From assembly GCF_032401055.1 (NCBI RefSeq), contig NZ_CP135529.1:1488001-1552000 (forward strand): a DNA stretch of 64,000 bases, given 5' to 3'. Below are positions 17,754-26,558 of the stretch, piece after piece. Under the pieces are notes generated by a model that was given only the letters and a program-made list of their open reading frames with translations, made no database searches and was not told the DNA's origin. The DNA comes from Tardiphaga sp. 709 (GTDB lineage: Bacteria > Pseudomonadota > Alphaproteobacteria > Rhizobiales > Xanthobacteraceae). Within the stretch, counting starts at the first letter, position 1. Every line of letters begins with the position of its first letter. The position numbers were made by a program, and so were the translations under genes.

Positions 17754-18626
17754 ATGTTCAATCAGCAGCTTCTCGCAGGCCGGAAAATCCTCGTCACAGG
17801 CGGCGGCACTGGCCTTGGCAAGTCGATGGCGGCGAAATTTCTCGAGCTCGGCGCCGAAGTGCATATTTGCGGTCGCCGCAAGGCTGTATGCGACGAGACT
17901 GCAACCGAGCTGATGGCGGAATTTGGCGGCAAGGTCACCAGCCACGGCGTCGACATCCGCGATGCCGCGGCGGTCGATGCGATGATCGAAGGCATCTGGG
18001 CCGACGGGCCCCTCACCGACCTGATCAACAATGCCGCCGGAAATTTCATCTCGCGGACACAGGACCTGTCGGCGCGCGGCTTCGACGCGGTCGCCAACAC
18101 GGTGATGCACGGCACGTTCTACATGACTCACGCGGTCGGCCGGCGCTGGATCGCCGACAAGGTGCCGGGCAATGTGGTCTCGATCACGGTGACCTGGGTG
18201 CGCAACGGCAGCCCCTATGTGGTGCCCTCCGCCATGAGCAAATCGGCGATCCATGCCATGACCATGTCGCTGGCCACCGAATGGGGCCGCTACGGCATCC
18301 GCCTCAACACCATCGCGCCCGGTGAAATCCCCACCGAAGGCATGAGCAAGCGTATCAAGCCCGGCGACGAGGCCGGCGCACGCACCCGCGCGCAGAACCC
18401 GATGGGCCGCGTCGGCAAGATGGAAGAGTTGCAGAACCTCGCGGTGTTCCTGATCTCCGGCGGCTGCGACTGGATATCAGGCGAAACCATCGCCATGGAC
18501 GGCGCACAGGCGCTCGCCATGGGCGGCAACTTCTATCAGCTGCGCGACTGGTCCGATGCCGAATGGATCCAGGCACGCGACAGCATCAAGGCGCAGAACG
18601 AAAAGGACAAGGCGCAGCGGGGGTAA
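17754..18626 (+). CDS. SDR-family oxidoreductase, 2,4-dienoyl-CoA reductase-like
   Basis: A 290-residue short-chain dehydrogenase with TGGGTGLGKSMA for NADP binding and NNAAGNF. The usual YxxxK is changed: Lys163 is present in PSAMSKSAIHAM but Ser replaces the Tyr four residues before. That is the pattern of 2,4-dienoyl-CoA reductases, which reduce polyunsaturated acyl-CoA intermediates. AGGTGG precedes the ATG at 17754 by six bases. A terminator follows. Divergent transcription from the crotonase suggests a shared fatty-acid pathway. Confidence 0.88.
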   Translation: MFNQQLLAGRKILVTGGGTGLGKSMAAKFLELGAEVHICGRRKAVCDETATELMAEFGGKVTSHGVDIRDAAAVDAMIEGIWADGPLTDLINNAAGNFISRTQDLSARGFDAVANTVMHGTFYMTHAVGRRWIADKVPGNVVSITVTWVRNGSPYVVPSAMSKSAIHAMTMSLATEWGRYGIRLNTIAPGEIPTEGMSKRIKPGDEAGARTRAQNPMGRVGKMEELQNLAVFLISGGCDWISGETIAMDGAQALAMGGNFYQLRDWSDAEWIQARDSIKAQNEKDKAQRG

Positions 18627-18651
18627 GAGCCGCAAAATAATTCGACTGGCA

Positions 18652-18690
18652 GCGAGGCTTTCCCATGCGGGAGGCCTCGCTTTGTTTTTT
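18652..18690 (+). terminator. rho-independent terminator of the SDR gene
   Basis: The arms GCGAGGC and GCCTCGC enclose an inner CCC-atgc-GGG stem and are followed by TTTGTTTTTT. It ends just before the stop codon of the convergent gene. Confidence 0.9.
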
Positions 18691-18692
18691 GA

Positions 18693-19100
18693 TCAACGCG
18701 CTGCCTGTAACCGCTCGCGCGCAACCCTCATGGCCTCGTCCTCGGACGCAACAACCGCGGAGTTGATGCCGAACGCCTTCGTCACAAGTGCGGACTGGGC
18801 TTCCACGAGGACGCGTGTGACGGCATTCGGCTCAACGGCAATAATGGCACGGCAAAGCAGCGCGAGCGTCGCTTTGTTGCGCTTGAGCCAAAGCCCCCTC
18901 GCTTTGCGATCTTCATGCGCCTCCTCATGGTGATGATGACTGCCCATGATCACGACGAAAGGCTGCTTGCGGCCGATGAGATCGTCCATCTCGACCTCCC
19001 ACTGCGCCGCACTTCCCGGCTGGATCTCATCATGCCGGACCCACACGATCGGGAACGCCGCAACATCGTGAATGAGAAAGGCACCGTTATCGAGGCTCAT
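18693..19100 (-). CDS. conserved-looking hypothetical protein, 135 residues
   Basis: I do not recognise the family. The protein begins MSLDNGAFLIHDVAAFPIVW, has a run of four His followed by acidic residues (SHHHHEEAHED, about residues 54-64), and a C-terminal half of alternating Ala-rich helices. There is no signal peptide or membrane segment. The ATG is preceded by AGGAGA at good spacing. It is divergent from the AraC-type regulator, which may control it. The mixed strand/helix pattern could fit a STAS/SpoIIAA-like fold, but that is a guess. Confidence 0.75.
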   Translation of the reverse strand: MSLDNGAFLIHDVAAFPIVWVRHDEIQPGSAAQWEVEMDDLIGRKQPFVVIMGSHHHHEEAHEDRKARGLWLKRNKATLALLCRAIIAVEPNAVTRVLVEAQSALVTKAFGINSAVVASEDEAMRVARERLQAAR

Positions 19101-19229
19101 CGTCGTCTCCTGACTGTTCGTTGATCTGCATGCGGAGATAGACCCGGTCGCTCAAACCCGTTAACGACATTCGGACGCAAAATAATGAGAACCGGCCAGG
19201 CTGGAGCGGTTCTGAAAAGGCATGGTGTC

Positions 19230-20036
19230 ATGACCTCGCTCACCGAGCGCCTCGACGGACCATCCGCAATCGCTATCTGGGGCAGCGATGAGCCCGGTGA
19301 TGCATTTCGGCTCGGCACCCGCGAACTCGACTGGCATCATCACCGCCGCGGCCAGTTGTTCTGTATCGAAAGCGGATTGATCCGCCTGCACACGAAACAG
19401 GGCTCGTGGCTACTGCCGCCGCAGCGCATCGGCTGGCTGCCGCCCGGGCTCCATCACAAGGTGACCCTGAGCGGTGTACTGAGCGGATGGGGCGTGCTCC
19501 TGACGCCGGCCGCGAGCCGGACATTGCCGTCGCAGCCCTGCGTCATGGGCGTCAGCGATCTGCTGTGCGCGCTCGTCAGGCGCGCTGCGGGTTGGACGAA
19601 TGCGGATCGGCTCACGCCGGCGCAGACGCGCGTCGTGGCCGTGCTGCTCGACGAAATCCGCGGTGCGCCGCAGGAGCCGCTGCATCTGCCGATGCCGACG
19701 GATACCCGCGCCTTGCGTATCGCCAATGCGCTGATCCGGCGGCCGCATGACGCGCGCACGCTGCATGAGCTTGGCGAATGGGCTGGCCTGTCGGAACGAA
19801 CGGCACGTCGCATCTTCATGACGGAGACCGGCATGGGCTTCACGCAGTGGCGGCAGCAGGCGCGTCTCACGCTAGCGCTGGAACGGCTGGCCGCTAATGA
19901 ACCCGTCGCAGATGTGGCCGAAGCGCTCGGCTATGCCACGTCCAGCAACTTCATCGCAATGTTTCGTCGCGCCTTCGGCGAGCCGCCGGCGCGTTATTTT
20001 GCAAAACAGCGTAGGACGACGCACAACGTCGGCTGA
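19230..20036 (+). CDS. AraC-family transcriptional regulator
   Basis: About 268 residues. The N-terminal half has a cupin-like sensor (WHHHRRGQLFCIESGLIRL ... WLPPGLHHK). The C-terminal half has the two AraC helix-turn-helix units, LHELGEWAGLSERTARRIF and VADVAEALGYATSSNFIAMF, followed by the conserved FRRAFGEPPARYF. The start is uncertain: ATG 19230 gives the usual N-terminus, and ATG 19185 would add 15 residues. It stands between a divergent hypothetical gene and an acyl-CoA ligase, either of which it may control. Confidence 0.92.
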   Translation: MTSLTERLDGPSAIAIWGSDEPGDAFRLGTRELDWHHHRRGQLFCIESGLIRLHTKQGSWLLPPQRIGWLPPGLHHKVTLSGVLSGWGVLLTPAASRTLPSQPCVMGVSDLLCALVRRAAGWTNADRLTPAQTRVVAVLLDEIRGAPQEPLHLPMPTDTRALRIANALIRRPHDARTLHELGEWAGLSERTARRIFMTETGMGFTQWRQQARLTLALERLAANEPVADVAEALGYATSSNFIAMFRRAFGEPPARYFAKQRRTTHNVG

Positions 20037-20145
20037 ACGACCTCCCGGCATCTGTCTCACCGCACCGCAGCACTTTTCCCGTCTTGTCAGCACAACCGGA
20101 CGCCCTCACACTCGCCGCAACTAATAAACTGCGGGAGGGAGACAC

Positions 20146-21723
20146 ATGTCCGTTGCGCAAGCGGCCACGCTGGCCGATGTCATTCGCGTGCAAGCACAGA
20201 CGCGCGGCGATTCAATTGCGCTGGTGTTCGAGGGCCGCGAGACCAGCTACAGATCACTCGGTCGCAATGCCAATCGCGTCGCCAACGGGCTGATGGCGCT
20301 CGGCGTCAAGCCCAATGAGCGCATCGCCTATCTCGGCAAGAACAGCGACCTCTTCATCGAACTGCTGATTGGCGCCGTGAAGGCCAAGGTGGTGACGGCG
20401 CCGGTGAACTGGCGGCTCGCCGGACCGGAGATCGCCTTTATCGTCGATGACGCGAAGGCACAGGTGCTGTTCGTCGGACCGGAATTCGTCGATCTCGTCC
20501 GCAGCCTCAAGCCACAAATGCCGGGCGTGCGTATCGTCATGACCATGGAAGGCGGCGCAACCGAGTGGCAGGACTTTACGGCCTGGCGCGACGCGCAGAG
20601 CGAGCGCGACCCGAACCTCACAATGACCAAGGACGATGTCGCGATCCAGCTCTACACGTCGGGCACCACGGGCAAGCCGAAAGGCGCGATGCTGTCGCAC
20701 AACAATTTCCTGTCACTGCTGCGCATCGGCAGCACCGATGAGAACCCGGACTGGAACGTCTGGACCGACACCGACGTATCGCTGGTGGCAATGCCGGTGT
20801 TCCATATCGGGGGCGTCGGCTGGGCAGTGTTCGGGCTCTATCACGGCGCCAAGGGCGTAATCGCGCGAGAGTTCGACCCGAACAAGGTGCTCGATTTCTT
20901 CCACGACTACGGTATCAGCAAACTGTTCCTGGTACCGGCGGCCATGCAGTTCATCGTGCGGCAACCGCGGGCGCGTGAGATGGATTTCAGCAAGCTGCGC
21001 TACATTCTCTACGGCGCATCGCCGATCCCGGCGGCGCTGCTAAAGGAATGCATCAGCGTGTTCGGCTGCGGCTTCGTGCAGATGTACGGGATGACCGAGA
21101 CCACCGGTACCATCGTGGTGCTAGCGCCCGAAGACCACGTCGAGGGCCGCGACTGCATGCGTTCCGCCGGCAAGGCGCTACCGGGGATCGAGATCGCCAT
21201 TCTCGATGTCGACGGCAAGCCGCTACCAACAGGTGAAGTCGGCGAGATCGCGACGCGCTCGGCGTCCAATATGGTCGGCTACTGGAATCTGCCGGACGCC
21301 ACCGCGCGCACGCTGGGTCGCGACAATTGGCTGCGCACCGGCGACGCTGGCTATCTCGACAAGGACGGCTTCCTCTACATCCACGACCGCATCAAGGACA
21401 TGATCATCTCCGGCGGCGAGAACATCTATCCAGCCGAAGTCGAAAGCGCGATCTGCGATCACCCCGATGTGGCGGAGGTCGCCGTCATCGGTATTCCCGA
21501 CGATACATGGGGCGAAGCTGTGAAGGCCGTGGTGGTGCTGAAGTCCGGCAAGGAGCTCAGCCCAACCGACCTGATGAAGTTCACGCGCGAGCGCATCGCG
21601 GGATTCAAGGCGCCGAAGACGATCGACTTCATCGCAGCATTGCCACGCAATGCGTCGGGTAAGATCCTGCGACGACAGTTGCGCGATCCGTATTGGGTCG
21701 GGAAAGAGCGGCAGGTGAACTGA
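20146..21723 (+). CDS. acyl-CoA synthetase (long-chain fatty-acid/feruloyl-CoA ligase type)
   Basis: A 525-residue adenylate-forming ligase. Motifs in order are YTSGTTGKPKGAMLSH, the A5 segment QMYGMTETTG, TGDAGYLDKDGFLYIHDRIKDMIISGGENIYP, and the catalytic Lys in NASGKILRRQLRD. It converts a fatty or aromatic acid to its CoA thioester. GGGAGGGAGA precedes the ATG. It follows the AraC-type regulator on the same strand. It is a different subfamily from the ligase at 15044-16588. Confidence 0.94.
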   Translation: MSVAQAATLADVIRVQAQTRGDSIALVFEGRETSYRSLGRNANRVANGLMALGVKPNERIAYLGKNSDLFIELLIGAVKAKVVTAPVNWRLAGPEIAFIVDDAKAQVLFVGPEFVDLVRSLKPQMPGVRIVMTMEGGATEWQDFTAWRDAQSERDPNLTMTKDDVAIQLYTSGTTGKPKGAMLSHNNFLSLLRIGSTDENPDWNVWTDTDVSLVAMPVFHIGGVGWAVFGLYHGAKGVIAREFDPNKVLDFFHDYGISKLFLVPAAMQFIVRQPRAREMDFSKLRYILYGASPIPAALLKECISVFGCGFVQMYGMTETTGTIVVLAPEDHVEGRDCMRSAGKALPGIEIAILDVDGKPLPTGEVGEIATRSASNMVGYWNLPDATARTLGRDNWLRTGDAGYLDKDGFLYIHDRIKDMIISGGENIYPAEVESAICDHPDVAEVAVIGIPDDTWGEAVKAVVVLKSGKELSPTDLMKFTRERIAGFKAPKTIDFIAALPRNASGKILRRQLRDPYWVGKERQVN

Positions 21724-21936
21724 GAACCTGTTTCGCTGCCGCCGTATTCTATCGGCGCCGGGTATATCGATACAGCGAATGCGAGGAACTTCGTCATCTC
21801 GCTACCGCGCGGCTCCTCGGGGATTCGCCAAGTAGCGTTTTCAGCCAATTGTCTGACCGAGACGTTGGGCGTAGCGTCATGACGGTCGACCGAACGGCTA
21901 GTGAACCTCGTGTGTCCGTTGTAGAGGCGCGAAGTC

Positions 21937-23469
21937 ATGCGCGGCGAGATTCGTGACATCAGTTCAGGCAGGGGCAAGGACCCCGCCACCCCGCGCGTCG
22001 GAACGCCGCGTCGCCTTGCGGCGATCGTTGTGGGGGACATCTGCGGATATAGCCGCCTCATGGAACTCGACGAGGAAGAAACGCATGCGCGCGTCAAGCG
22101 CATCGAGCGTGACCTCATCGAGCCGAGCATTACCGAGCACGACGGCAAACTCGTCAAAAGGACCGGCGATGGGTTCATTGCGATATTCGACAGTCCGGTC
22201 GAAGCCGTTCGGTGCGGAATCGTCATCCAGCAAAGCATGATCGGGCGCAACGCTGCGCTGCCGAAGAGCTCCTGGATCGAATATCGCATTGGCGTCAATC
22301 TGGGAGACGTGATCATCGAGCCCAATGACGTCTTCGGAGATGGCGTCAATATCGCTGCGCGCCTCGAGGGGATCGCCGACCCCGGCCAAGTGTACATCTC
22401 GGGTGGCATCTACGAGCAGATCAAGCACAAGCTCGTCTGCGGCTACGAGTCGCTTGGAGATCGCAAGATCAAGAACATTACCGACCCGGTGCGCGTTTAC
22501 CGGGTGCTTCCTGATCCGGCGGCCTTCAACAAGGCGCGGAAGCGGCGTGAACATGTTCTGATCGTTTCGTTTTGCGCCATCCTGCTGGCTCTCGCAGGCG
22601 CCGGCGCCTGGTACATGAGGGCTTACCCGCGCGGTGAAATCGGCAATCAGGCGTCAGCGCCCGCGGCGCCTCCGCAAGAGACAGGGAATACAAGCACCCG
22701 ATCAGCGCCCGCGCCCGCCGCCAAGCAAGCCCGGCCTGAACCTGCTCCGGCGGTAACGCCTGCCCCGCCCCCGCCGCCAGCACCACCAAAGCCGGTCATA
22801 GAGCCCGTCATGGTCCCACTCCCTGGCGGGACCTTCGCGATGGGCAGCAATGACGACATATCGGAAAAACCGGTCCACCAGGTCACGATCAAGCCCTTCG
22901 CCATCAGCAAGTATCCAGTCTCGGTTCGGGAGTGGAACGCATGCGCTGCCGCGAATGCATGCGCGTTTCTGGTGACAGGGCGGGACGACATTCCGGTCAC
23001 CGATGTGAGTTGGACCGATGCCAAGCAGTTTGTCGCGTGGCTTGCGAAGGAAACGCAAAAAGCCTTCCGGCTCCCGAGTGAAGCTGAATGGGAATATGCC
23101 GCCCGTGGCGGCACGCAAACGAAATACTGGTGGGGCGATCAGCTGCAGCCCGGCATGGCCAATTGCAAGAACTGCACGGATGCCACCGCCGAACAGCCGC
23201 TCAAGCTGGGCACCCTGAAGCCAAATCCATTCGGACTCTACGATATGGGTGGCGGCGTCAATCAATGGACAGAGGATTGCTGGCACAAGAACTATCAGGG
23301 TGCCCCGCAGAATGGTTCGCCATGGGTCGAGAACGACTGCGTCTCGCACGTCATTCGATCAGGCTCCTGGAAAAACGATGCGCGTTACGTCCGACCCGCA
23401 AGCCGCGATGGCTACGACACCAATGTGCGATATCCGACCCACGGCTTCCGGATTGCCATTTCGTCCTGA
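21937..23469 (+). CDS. membrane-anchored class III adenylate/guanylate cyclase fused to an FGE-sulfatase-fold domain
   Basis: A 510-residue fusion. Residues ~25-190 are a class III cyclase domain with metal-binding Asp34 (VVGDICGYS) and Asp78 (KRTGDGF) and the catalytic Asn/Arg segment GDGVNIAARLEG, so it should be active in making cAMP or cGMP in the cytoplasm. One membrane segment (~206-226) is followed by a Pro/Ala-rich linker (~233-285) and a periplasmic formylglycine-generating-enzyme-like domain (LPGGTFAMGS ... FRLPSEAEWEYAARGG ... GFRIA). That domain lacks the Cys pair of true FGE, so it is more likely a sensor or ligand-binding module. A small DUF4399 gene follows 27 bases later. Confidence 0.92.
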   Translation: MRGEIRDISSGRGKDPATPRVGTPRRLAAIVVGDICGYSRLMELDEEETHARVKRIERDLIEPSITEHDGKLVKRTGDGFIAIFDSPVEAVRCGIVIQQSMIGRNAALPKSSWIEYRIGVNLGDVIIEPNDVFGDGVNIAARLEGIADPGQVYISGGIYEQIKHKLVCGYESLGDRKIKNITDPVRVYRVLPDPAAFNKARKRREHVLIVSFCAILLALAGAGAWYMRAYPRGEIGNQASAPAAPPQETGNTSTRSAPAPAAKQARPEPAPAVTPAPPPPPAPPKPVIEPVMVPLPGGTFAMGSNDDISEKPVHQVTIKPFAISKYPVSVREWNACAAANACAFLVTGRDDIPVTDVSWTDAKQFVAWLAKETQKAFRLPSEAEWEYAARGGTQTKYWWGDQLQPGMANCKNCTDATAEQPLKLGTLKPNPFGLYDMGGGVNQWTEDCWHKNYQGAPQNGSPWVENDCVSHVIRSGSWKNDARYVRPASRDGYDTNVRYPTHGFRIAISS

Positions 23470-23496
23470 GACCGCCCCCGAAGGAAAGGCTGCGTC

Positions 23497-23922
23497 ATGA
23501 GGATCACCGGGCTCATCATGTTGTCCGCCATGCTGTCAACGGCGCCCCTTGCAGTCCATGCGCAAGGAAAGTCCGCTCCGAAAGACGCGGTTCTCTATTT
23601 CGTGTGGCCGCAGGACAAAGCGGTGATCAAGGGCGGGTTCTGGTGTCGCTTCGGTTTGCGCAACATGGGTGTGACTCATGCAGGCGATAATTTCCAGAAC
23701 AGCGGCCATCATCATTTGCTAATCGATGTGAATGACCCGCTCGATCCCAAGGAACCGATCCCGCAGGACAAATCGCATCTCCATTTCGGAGCCGGCCAAA
23801 CCGAAGCACGCATCGAATTGCCCCCCGGCAAACATACGCTCCAGCTCGTGCTGGGAGACGGCGCTCATTATCCCTTCAACCCGCCCATCGTCTCGAACAA
23901 GATCACCGTGACAATCAAGTGA
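23497..23922 (+). CDS. secreted DUF4399 protein
   Basis: A 141-residue protein with a signal peptide (MRITGLIMLSAMLSTAPLAVHAQ). It has the DUF4399 motifs VWPQDKAVIKGGFWCRFGLRNMGV, NSGHHHLLID and PGKHTLQLVLGDGAH. The His cluster suggests metal binding; the family has no known function. AAGGAAAGG precedes the ATG. It lies 27 bases after the cyclase/FGE fusion and is probably co-transcribed, so it may work with the periplasmic domain of that protein. Confidence 0.88.
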   Translation: MRITGLIMLSAMLSTAPLAVHAQGKSAPKDAVLYFVWPQDKAVIKGGFWCRFGLRNMGVTHAGDNFQNSGHHHLLIDVNDPLDPKEPIPQDKSHLHFGAGQTEARIELPPGKHTLQLVLGDGAHYPFNPPIVSNKITVTIK

Positions 23923-23969
23923 GCATGCTTCCGACGCCGGGACGCGCGGCGTGCTCTGCCGGAACGACG

Positions 23970-23998
23970 AAAAAAAGGCCCGCTTGCGCGGGCCTTTC
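23970..23998 (-). terminator. rho-independent terminator of the phasin gene
   Basis: A 10-bp stem AAAGGCCCGC / GCGGGCCTTT with a TTGC loop. The long T-run is on the minus strand (the A-run at about 23969-23976 on the plus strand), so it mainly ends the phasin transcript. Confidence 0.9.
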
Positions 23999-24042
23999 GA
24001 ATTCATGTCGCTTGATCGCGTGTGGATCAGGCGCTCGCTATA

Positions 24043-24531
24043 TCAGGCGCTCTTGGCGAACGACGTCGCCTTCGAGAAGTTGTCCTGCGCGCTCTTGGCG
24101 CCTTCCGACACGAGCTTGCCGAGATATTCGGTCGAGGCCTTGGCGCGCGAGCTCAAAACTTCGCCATGGGCACGCACGAGATCGGTTTGCACCTGGAAGG
24201 CTTCGGTCAGCGATTTCGCCGAAGCGAGCTTGTCGATGCCAGCGAAGAACGACTGGACGTCGGCATAGAACGCGTCCTGAACGTTGCGGCTGATCTTGGT
24301 GGCTTCGCTCACCGAGTTCGACACGGCGGTCTCGATGGCGGAGGTCACCTTCTCGGAATTGGCCTGGAAGTCAGCGGCCTTTTCCTGGGCAGTGCCGGCA
24401 GCGCGCTTGACGAAGTCACGGGTCGCTTCGGGCACTTCAAGGTTCTGCAGCTTGGTGAACGCCTCGGTGACGGGCGCGAAAGCCTGCTTGACGTTGTTCA
24501 GCACGGAATTGGTTTCGGTTTCGATCGTCAT
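24043..24531 (-). CDS. phasin family protein
   Basis: A 162-residue, highly helical, Ala/Lys/Glu-rich protein without signal peptide. It shows the phasin_2 pattern: AFAPVTEAFTKLQNLEVPEATRDFVKRAAGTAQEKAADF, then amphipathic helices ending AKSAQDNFSKATSFAKSA. Phasins coat polyhydroxybutyrate granules. The ATG at 24531 has GGAG about eight bases upstream and is preferred over the one at 24543, whose GAGG touches it. Two TGC-N3-GCA sites lie about 105-135 bases upstream, fitting control by PhaR. Confidence 0.92.
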   Translation of the reverse strand: MTIETETNSVLNNVKQAFAPVTEAFTKLQNLEVPEATRDFVKRAAGTAQEKAADFQANSEKVTSAIETAVSNSVSEATKISRNVQDAFYADVQSFFAGIDKLASAKSLTEAFQVQTDLVRAHGEVLSSRAKASTEYLGKLVSEGAKSAQDNFSKATSFAKSA

Positions 24532-25007
24532 GTTCGTCTCCATCCTCGGGTTTCAGCCATCCTTGAAATAAGGCTCGGCTCACCCCGTCCCGCCGTTGTG
24601 GGCCCGGGGTGCAACTTCTATGACATAGTAAATAATGCACTGCAACATCGATGGTGCATCGCAACATCACAAACCCGTGATATGCCCGGTAATCAGGCGG
24701 CGCCTGATGCATTAACGGGCTACCGCCAAAGCTCAGAAGCGGAAGACCAACTGACGTGTTGATTTAGCTTTATAATTTAGTATTTCGAGCCGCAGATTCT
24801 CCGGATATCCAACTGGGCAAGGCAAACGGCGCCTGCCCTTTAAGTCGGCAAACCGCCCCACAACGCCTCGGCGACCCCAGCCTTAAGTCGTGGGCCTGGC
24901 CGGTCTCCAGCCTCGCCTTTGCCATTGCATATTCGCCCCGCGCGCAGGCACACTCATCGGTAGAGCGCCGCAAAGGCGTCGGTGACCATGCGAGGGAGGG
25001 ACGTATC
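24532..25007. other. 476-bp divergent intergenic region between phasin and wax ester synthase genes
   Basis: This holds the promoters of both divergent genes. The phasin-proximal half is A/T-rich and contains the TGC-N3-GCA pair. The part from about 24780 to 24990 is GC-rich with no convincing open frame, RNA fold or repeat that I can see. A GAGGGAGGGA ribosome site for the plus-strand gene ends it. Confidence 0.6.
24636..24668. promoter_or_regulatory. tandem TGC-N3-GCA operator, PhaR-like
   Basis: Two direct copies, TGCACTGCAACATC (24636-24649) and TGCATCGCAACATC (24655-24668), are spaced 19 bases start to start. TGC-rich sites of this form are bound by PhaR, the polyhydroxybutyrate-responsive repressor of phasin genes in alphaproteobacteria. 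They lie upstream of the phasin gene. Assignment is by resemblance only. Confidence 0.6.
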
Positions 25008-26549
25008 ATGGCGGAAGCCAGCAGGAAGCTGTCCTCAATGGACGCGTCGTTTCTGTATCTGGAAACGCCGGAGATGCCGATGCATGTTGGCAGCATGGCG
25101 ATCTTTCGCCTGCCCGAGGACTACAAGGGCGACTTCTTCGAGGACTTCAAGGCGATGATCGCCTCGCGCCTGCATGTGGCGCCGATCCTCAAGGCCCGGC
25201 TGGAAAAGGCCCCGCTGGATATCGACCACCCCTCCTGGGTCGAGGACGACCAGTTCGACATCGACCGTCACATCTTCCGCGGCAGCCTGCCCGCGCCCCA
25301 CGACCGTCCCACGCTGGAGCGCATCGTCGGCTGGATGCATGCCAAGCTGCTGAACCGCGCCCGGCCGCTGTGGGAGTTCTACGTTTTCGAGGGCATGAAG
25401 GACAACGAGATCGGCCTGTATTCGAAGATGCACCATGCCTGCATCGATGGCGGCGCCGGCGCAGCCCTCACCAGCATGATCTATGACGTGACGCCGATCC
25501 CGCGCGAGATCGAGAAGCCGGAAGTGCGCGCGAAGCAGCGTCAGGAGCCGCGCGATATCGCAGCGAGCTTCATCGACTCCTACCAGCAGCTCTGGCGTCA
25601 GCCGCTGGAGAATTCCGGAAAAGGCATCGAACTGCCGCGCTCCGGCAAGAGCGATATCGGCTCAATCCTGTTCGACAACGCCATGTTCCAGATCGAGAGT
25701 GCGGTGAAATTCGCCGGCTCGATCCCGACCATGGTGAAGAGTGCCTCCGACGTGATGGCCAAAATCGCCGATCCCAAATCGCGCGACAGTCTCAACAGCA
25801 TGCTGTCGCCGCCGACGCTGCTCAACAAGACGATCTCGTCCGAGCGCAGCTTTGCCGGCGTCTCAGTGCCGCTCTCGGCCGCGAAGGCCGTTGCCAAGCA
25901 GGCAGGCGGCAAGCTCAACGACGTTGTGCTAGCGCTCTCGTCAGGCGTTGTCCGGCGCTACCTCAAGGAAAAAGGCGCCCTGCCCGCCAAGTCCCTGACT
26001 GCCGCAGTGCCGATCTCGCTGCGCGAGGAAGGCAACACGGATTCCAACAATCAGGTGTTTGGCATGATCTGCTCGATCGCCAGCAATATCGAGGACCCGA
26101 AGGAGCGACTGGAAGCGATCATCGCGCAATCGACCAAGTCCAAGGAGATGTCGCATCCGCTGCGCGCATTGATGCCGCAGGTCTCCAACATCTCCATGCT
26201 GGGCGCACCGATCATGGTGCAGATCCTGGCACTGCTCTACAGCCGCACCAACCTCTCCGACGTGCTGCCGCCAGCGGCGAACATTACCGTGTCCAACGTG
26301 CCCGGCCCGCGGCAAACGCTCTACGCGGCCGGGGCCGAACTGCTGCACATCTTCCCGGTGTCCATCGCCACCCATGGGCTGGCGCTGAACATCACCGTCC
26401 AGAGCTATCGCGACCAGCTCGATTTCGGCTTCATCGCCGGCGCCAACATCATCCCGCATGTACAGGTGCTCGCCGACATGATGCCGGACGAATTCGCGCT
26501 GCTGCAGGCGGCGTTTGCGCCGCCCGACGTTCTCAAGACCGCCAGCTAG
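25008..26549 (+). CDS. wax ester synthase / diacylglycerol acyltransferase (WS/DGAT)
   Basis: A 513-residue WES_acyltransf protein. The catalytic HHxxxDG motif is intact (His142, His143, Asp147 in KMHHACIDGG). The N-terminal PMHVGSMAIF, the PLW motif (ARPLWEFYVFEG) and the C-terminal NVPGPRQTLYAAG are all present. It joins acyl-CoA to a fatty alcohol or diacylglycerol, forming neutral lipids at the membrane. The ATG follows GAGGGAGGGA. The epoxide hydrolase starts nine bases after its stop, then the P450 fusion, so the three form one operon. Confidence 0.95.
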   Translation: MAEASRKLSSMDASFLYLETPEMPMHVGSMAIFRLPEDYKGDFFEDFKAMIASRLHVAPILKARLEKAPLDIDHPSWVEDDQFDIDRHIFRGSLPAPHDRPTLERIVGWMHAKLLNRARPLWEFYVFEGMKDNEIGLYSKMHHACIDGGAGAALTSMIYDVTPIPREIEKPEVRAKQRQEPRDIAASFIDSYQQLWRQPLENSGKGIELPRSGKSDIGSILFDNAMFQIESAVKFAGSIPTMVKSASDVMAKIADPKSRDSLNSMLSPPTLLNKTISSERSFAGVSVPLSAAKAVAKQAGGKLNDVVLALSSGVVRRYLKEKGALPAKSLTAAVPISLREEGNTDSNNQVFGMICSIASNIEDPKERLEAIIAQSTKSKEMSHPLRALMPQVSNISMLGAPIMVQILALLYSRTNLSDVLPPAANITVSNVPGPRQTLYAAGAELLHIFPVSIATHGLALNITVQSYRDQLDFGFIAGANIIPHVQVLADMMPDEFALLQAAFAPPDVLKTAS

Positions 26550-26558
26550 GGAACAACC

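Noticed and set aside
22801-23469. The C-terminal domain as a working formylglycine-generating enzyme
   Set aside because: The catalytic Cys pair near the conserved GSW segment is missing and no sulfatase is nearby.
24770-25096. A minus-strand frame in the phasin-acyltransferase gap
   Set aside because: No ribosome site, no recognisable sequence, and it overlaps the start of the acyltransferase gene.
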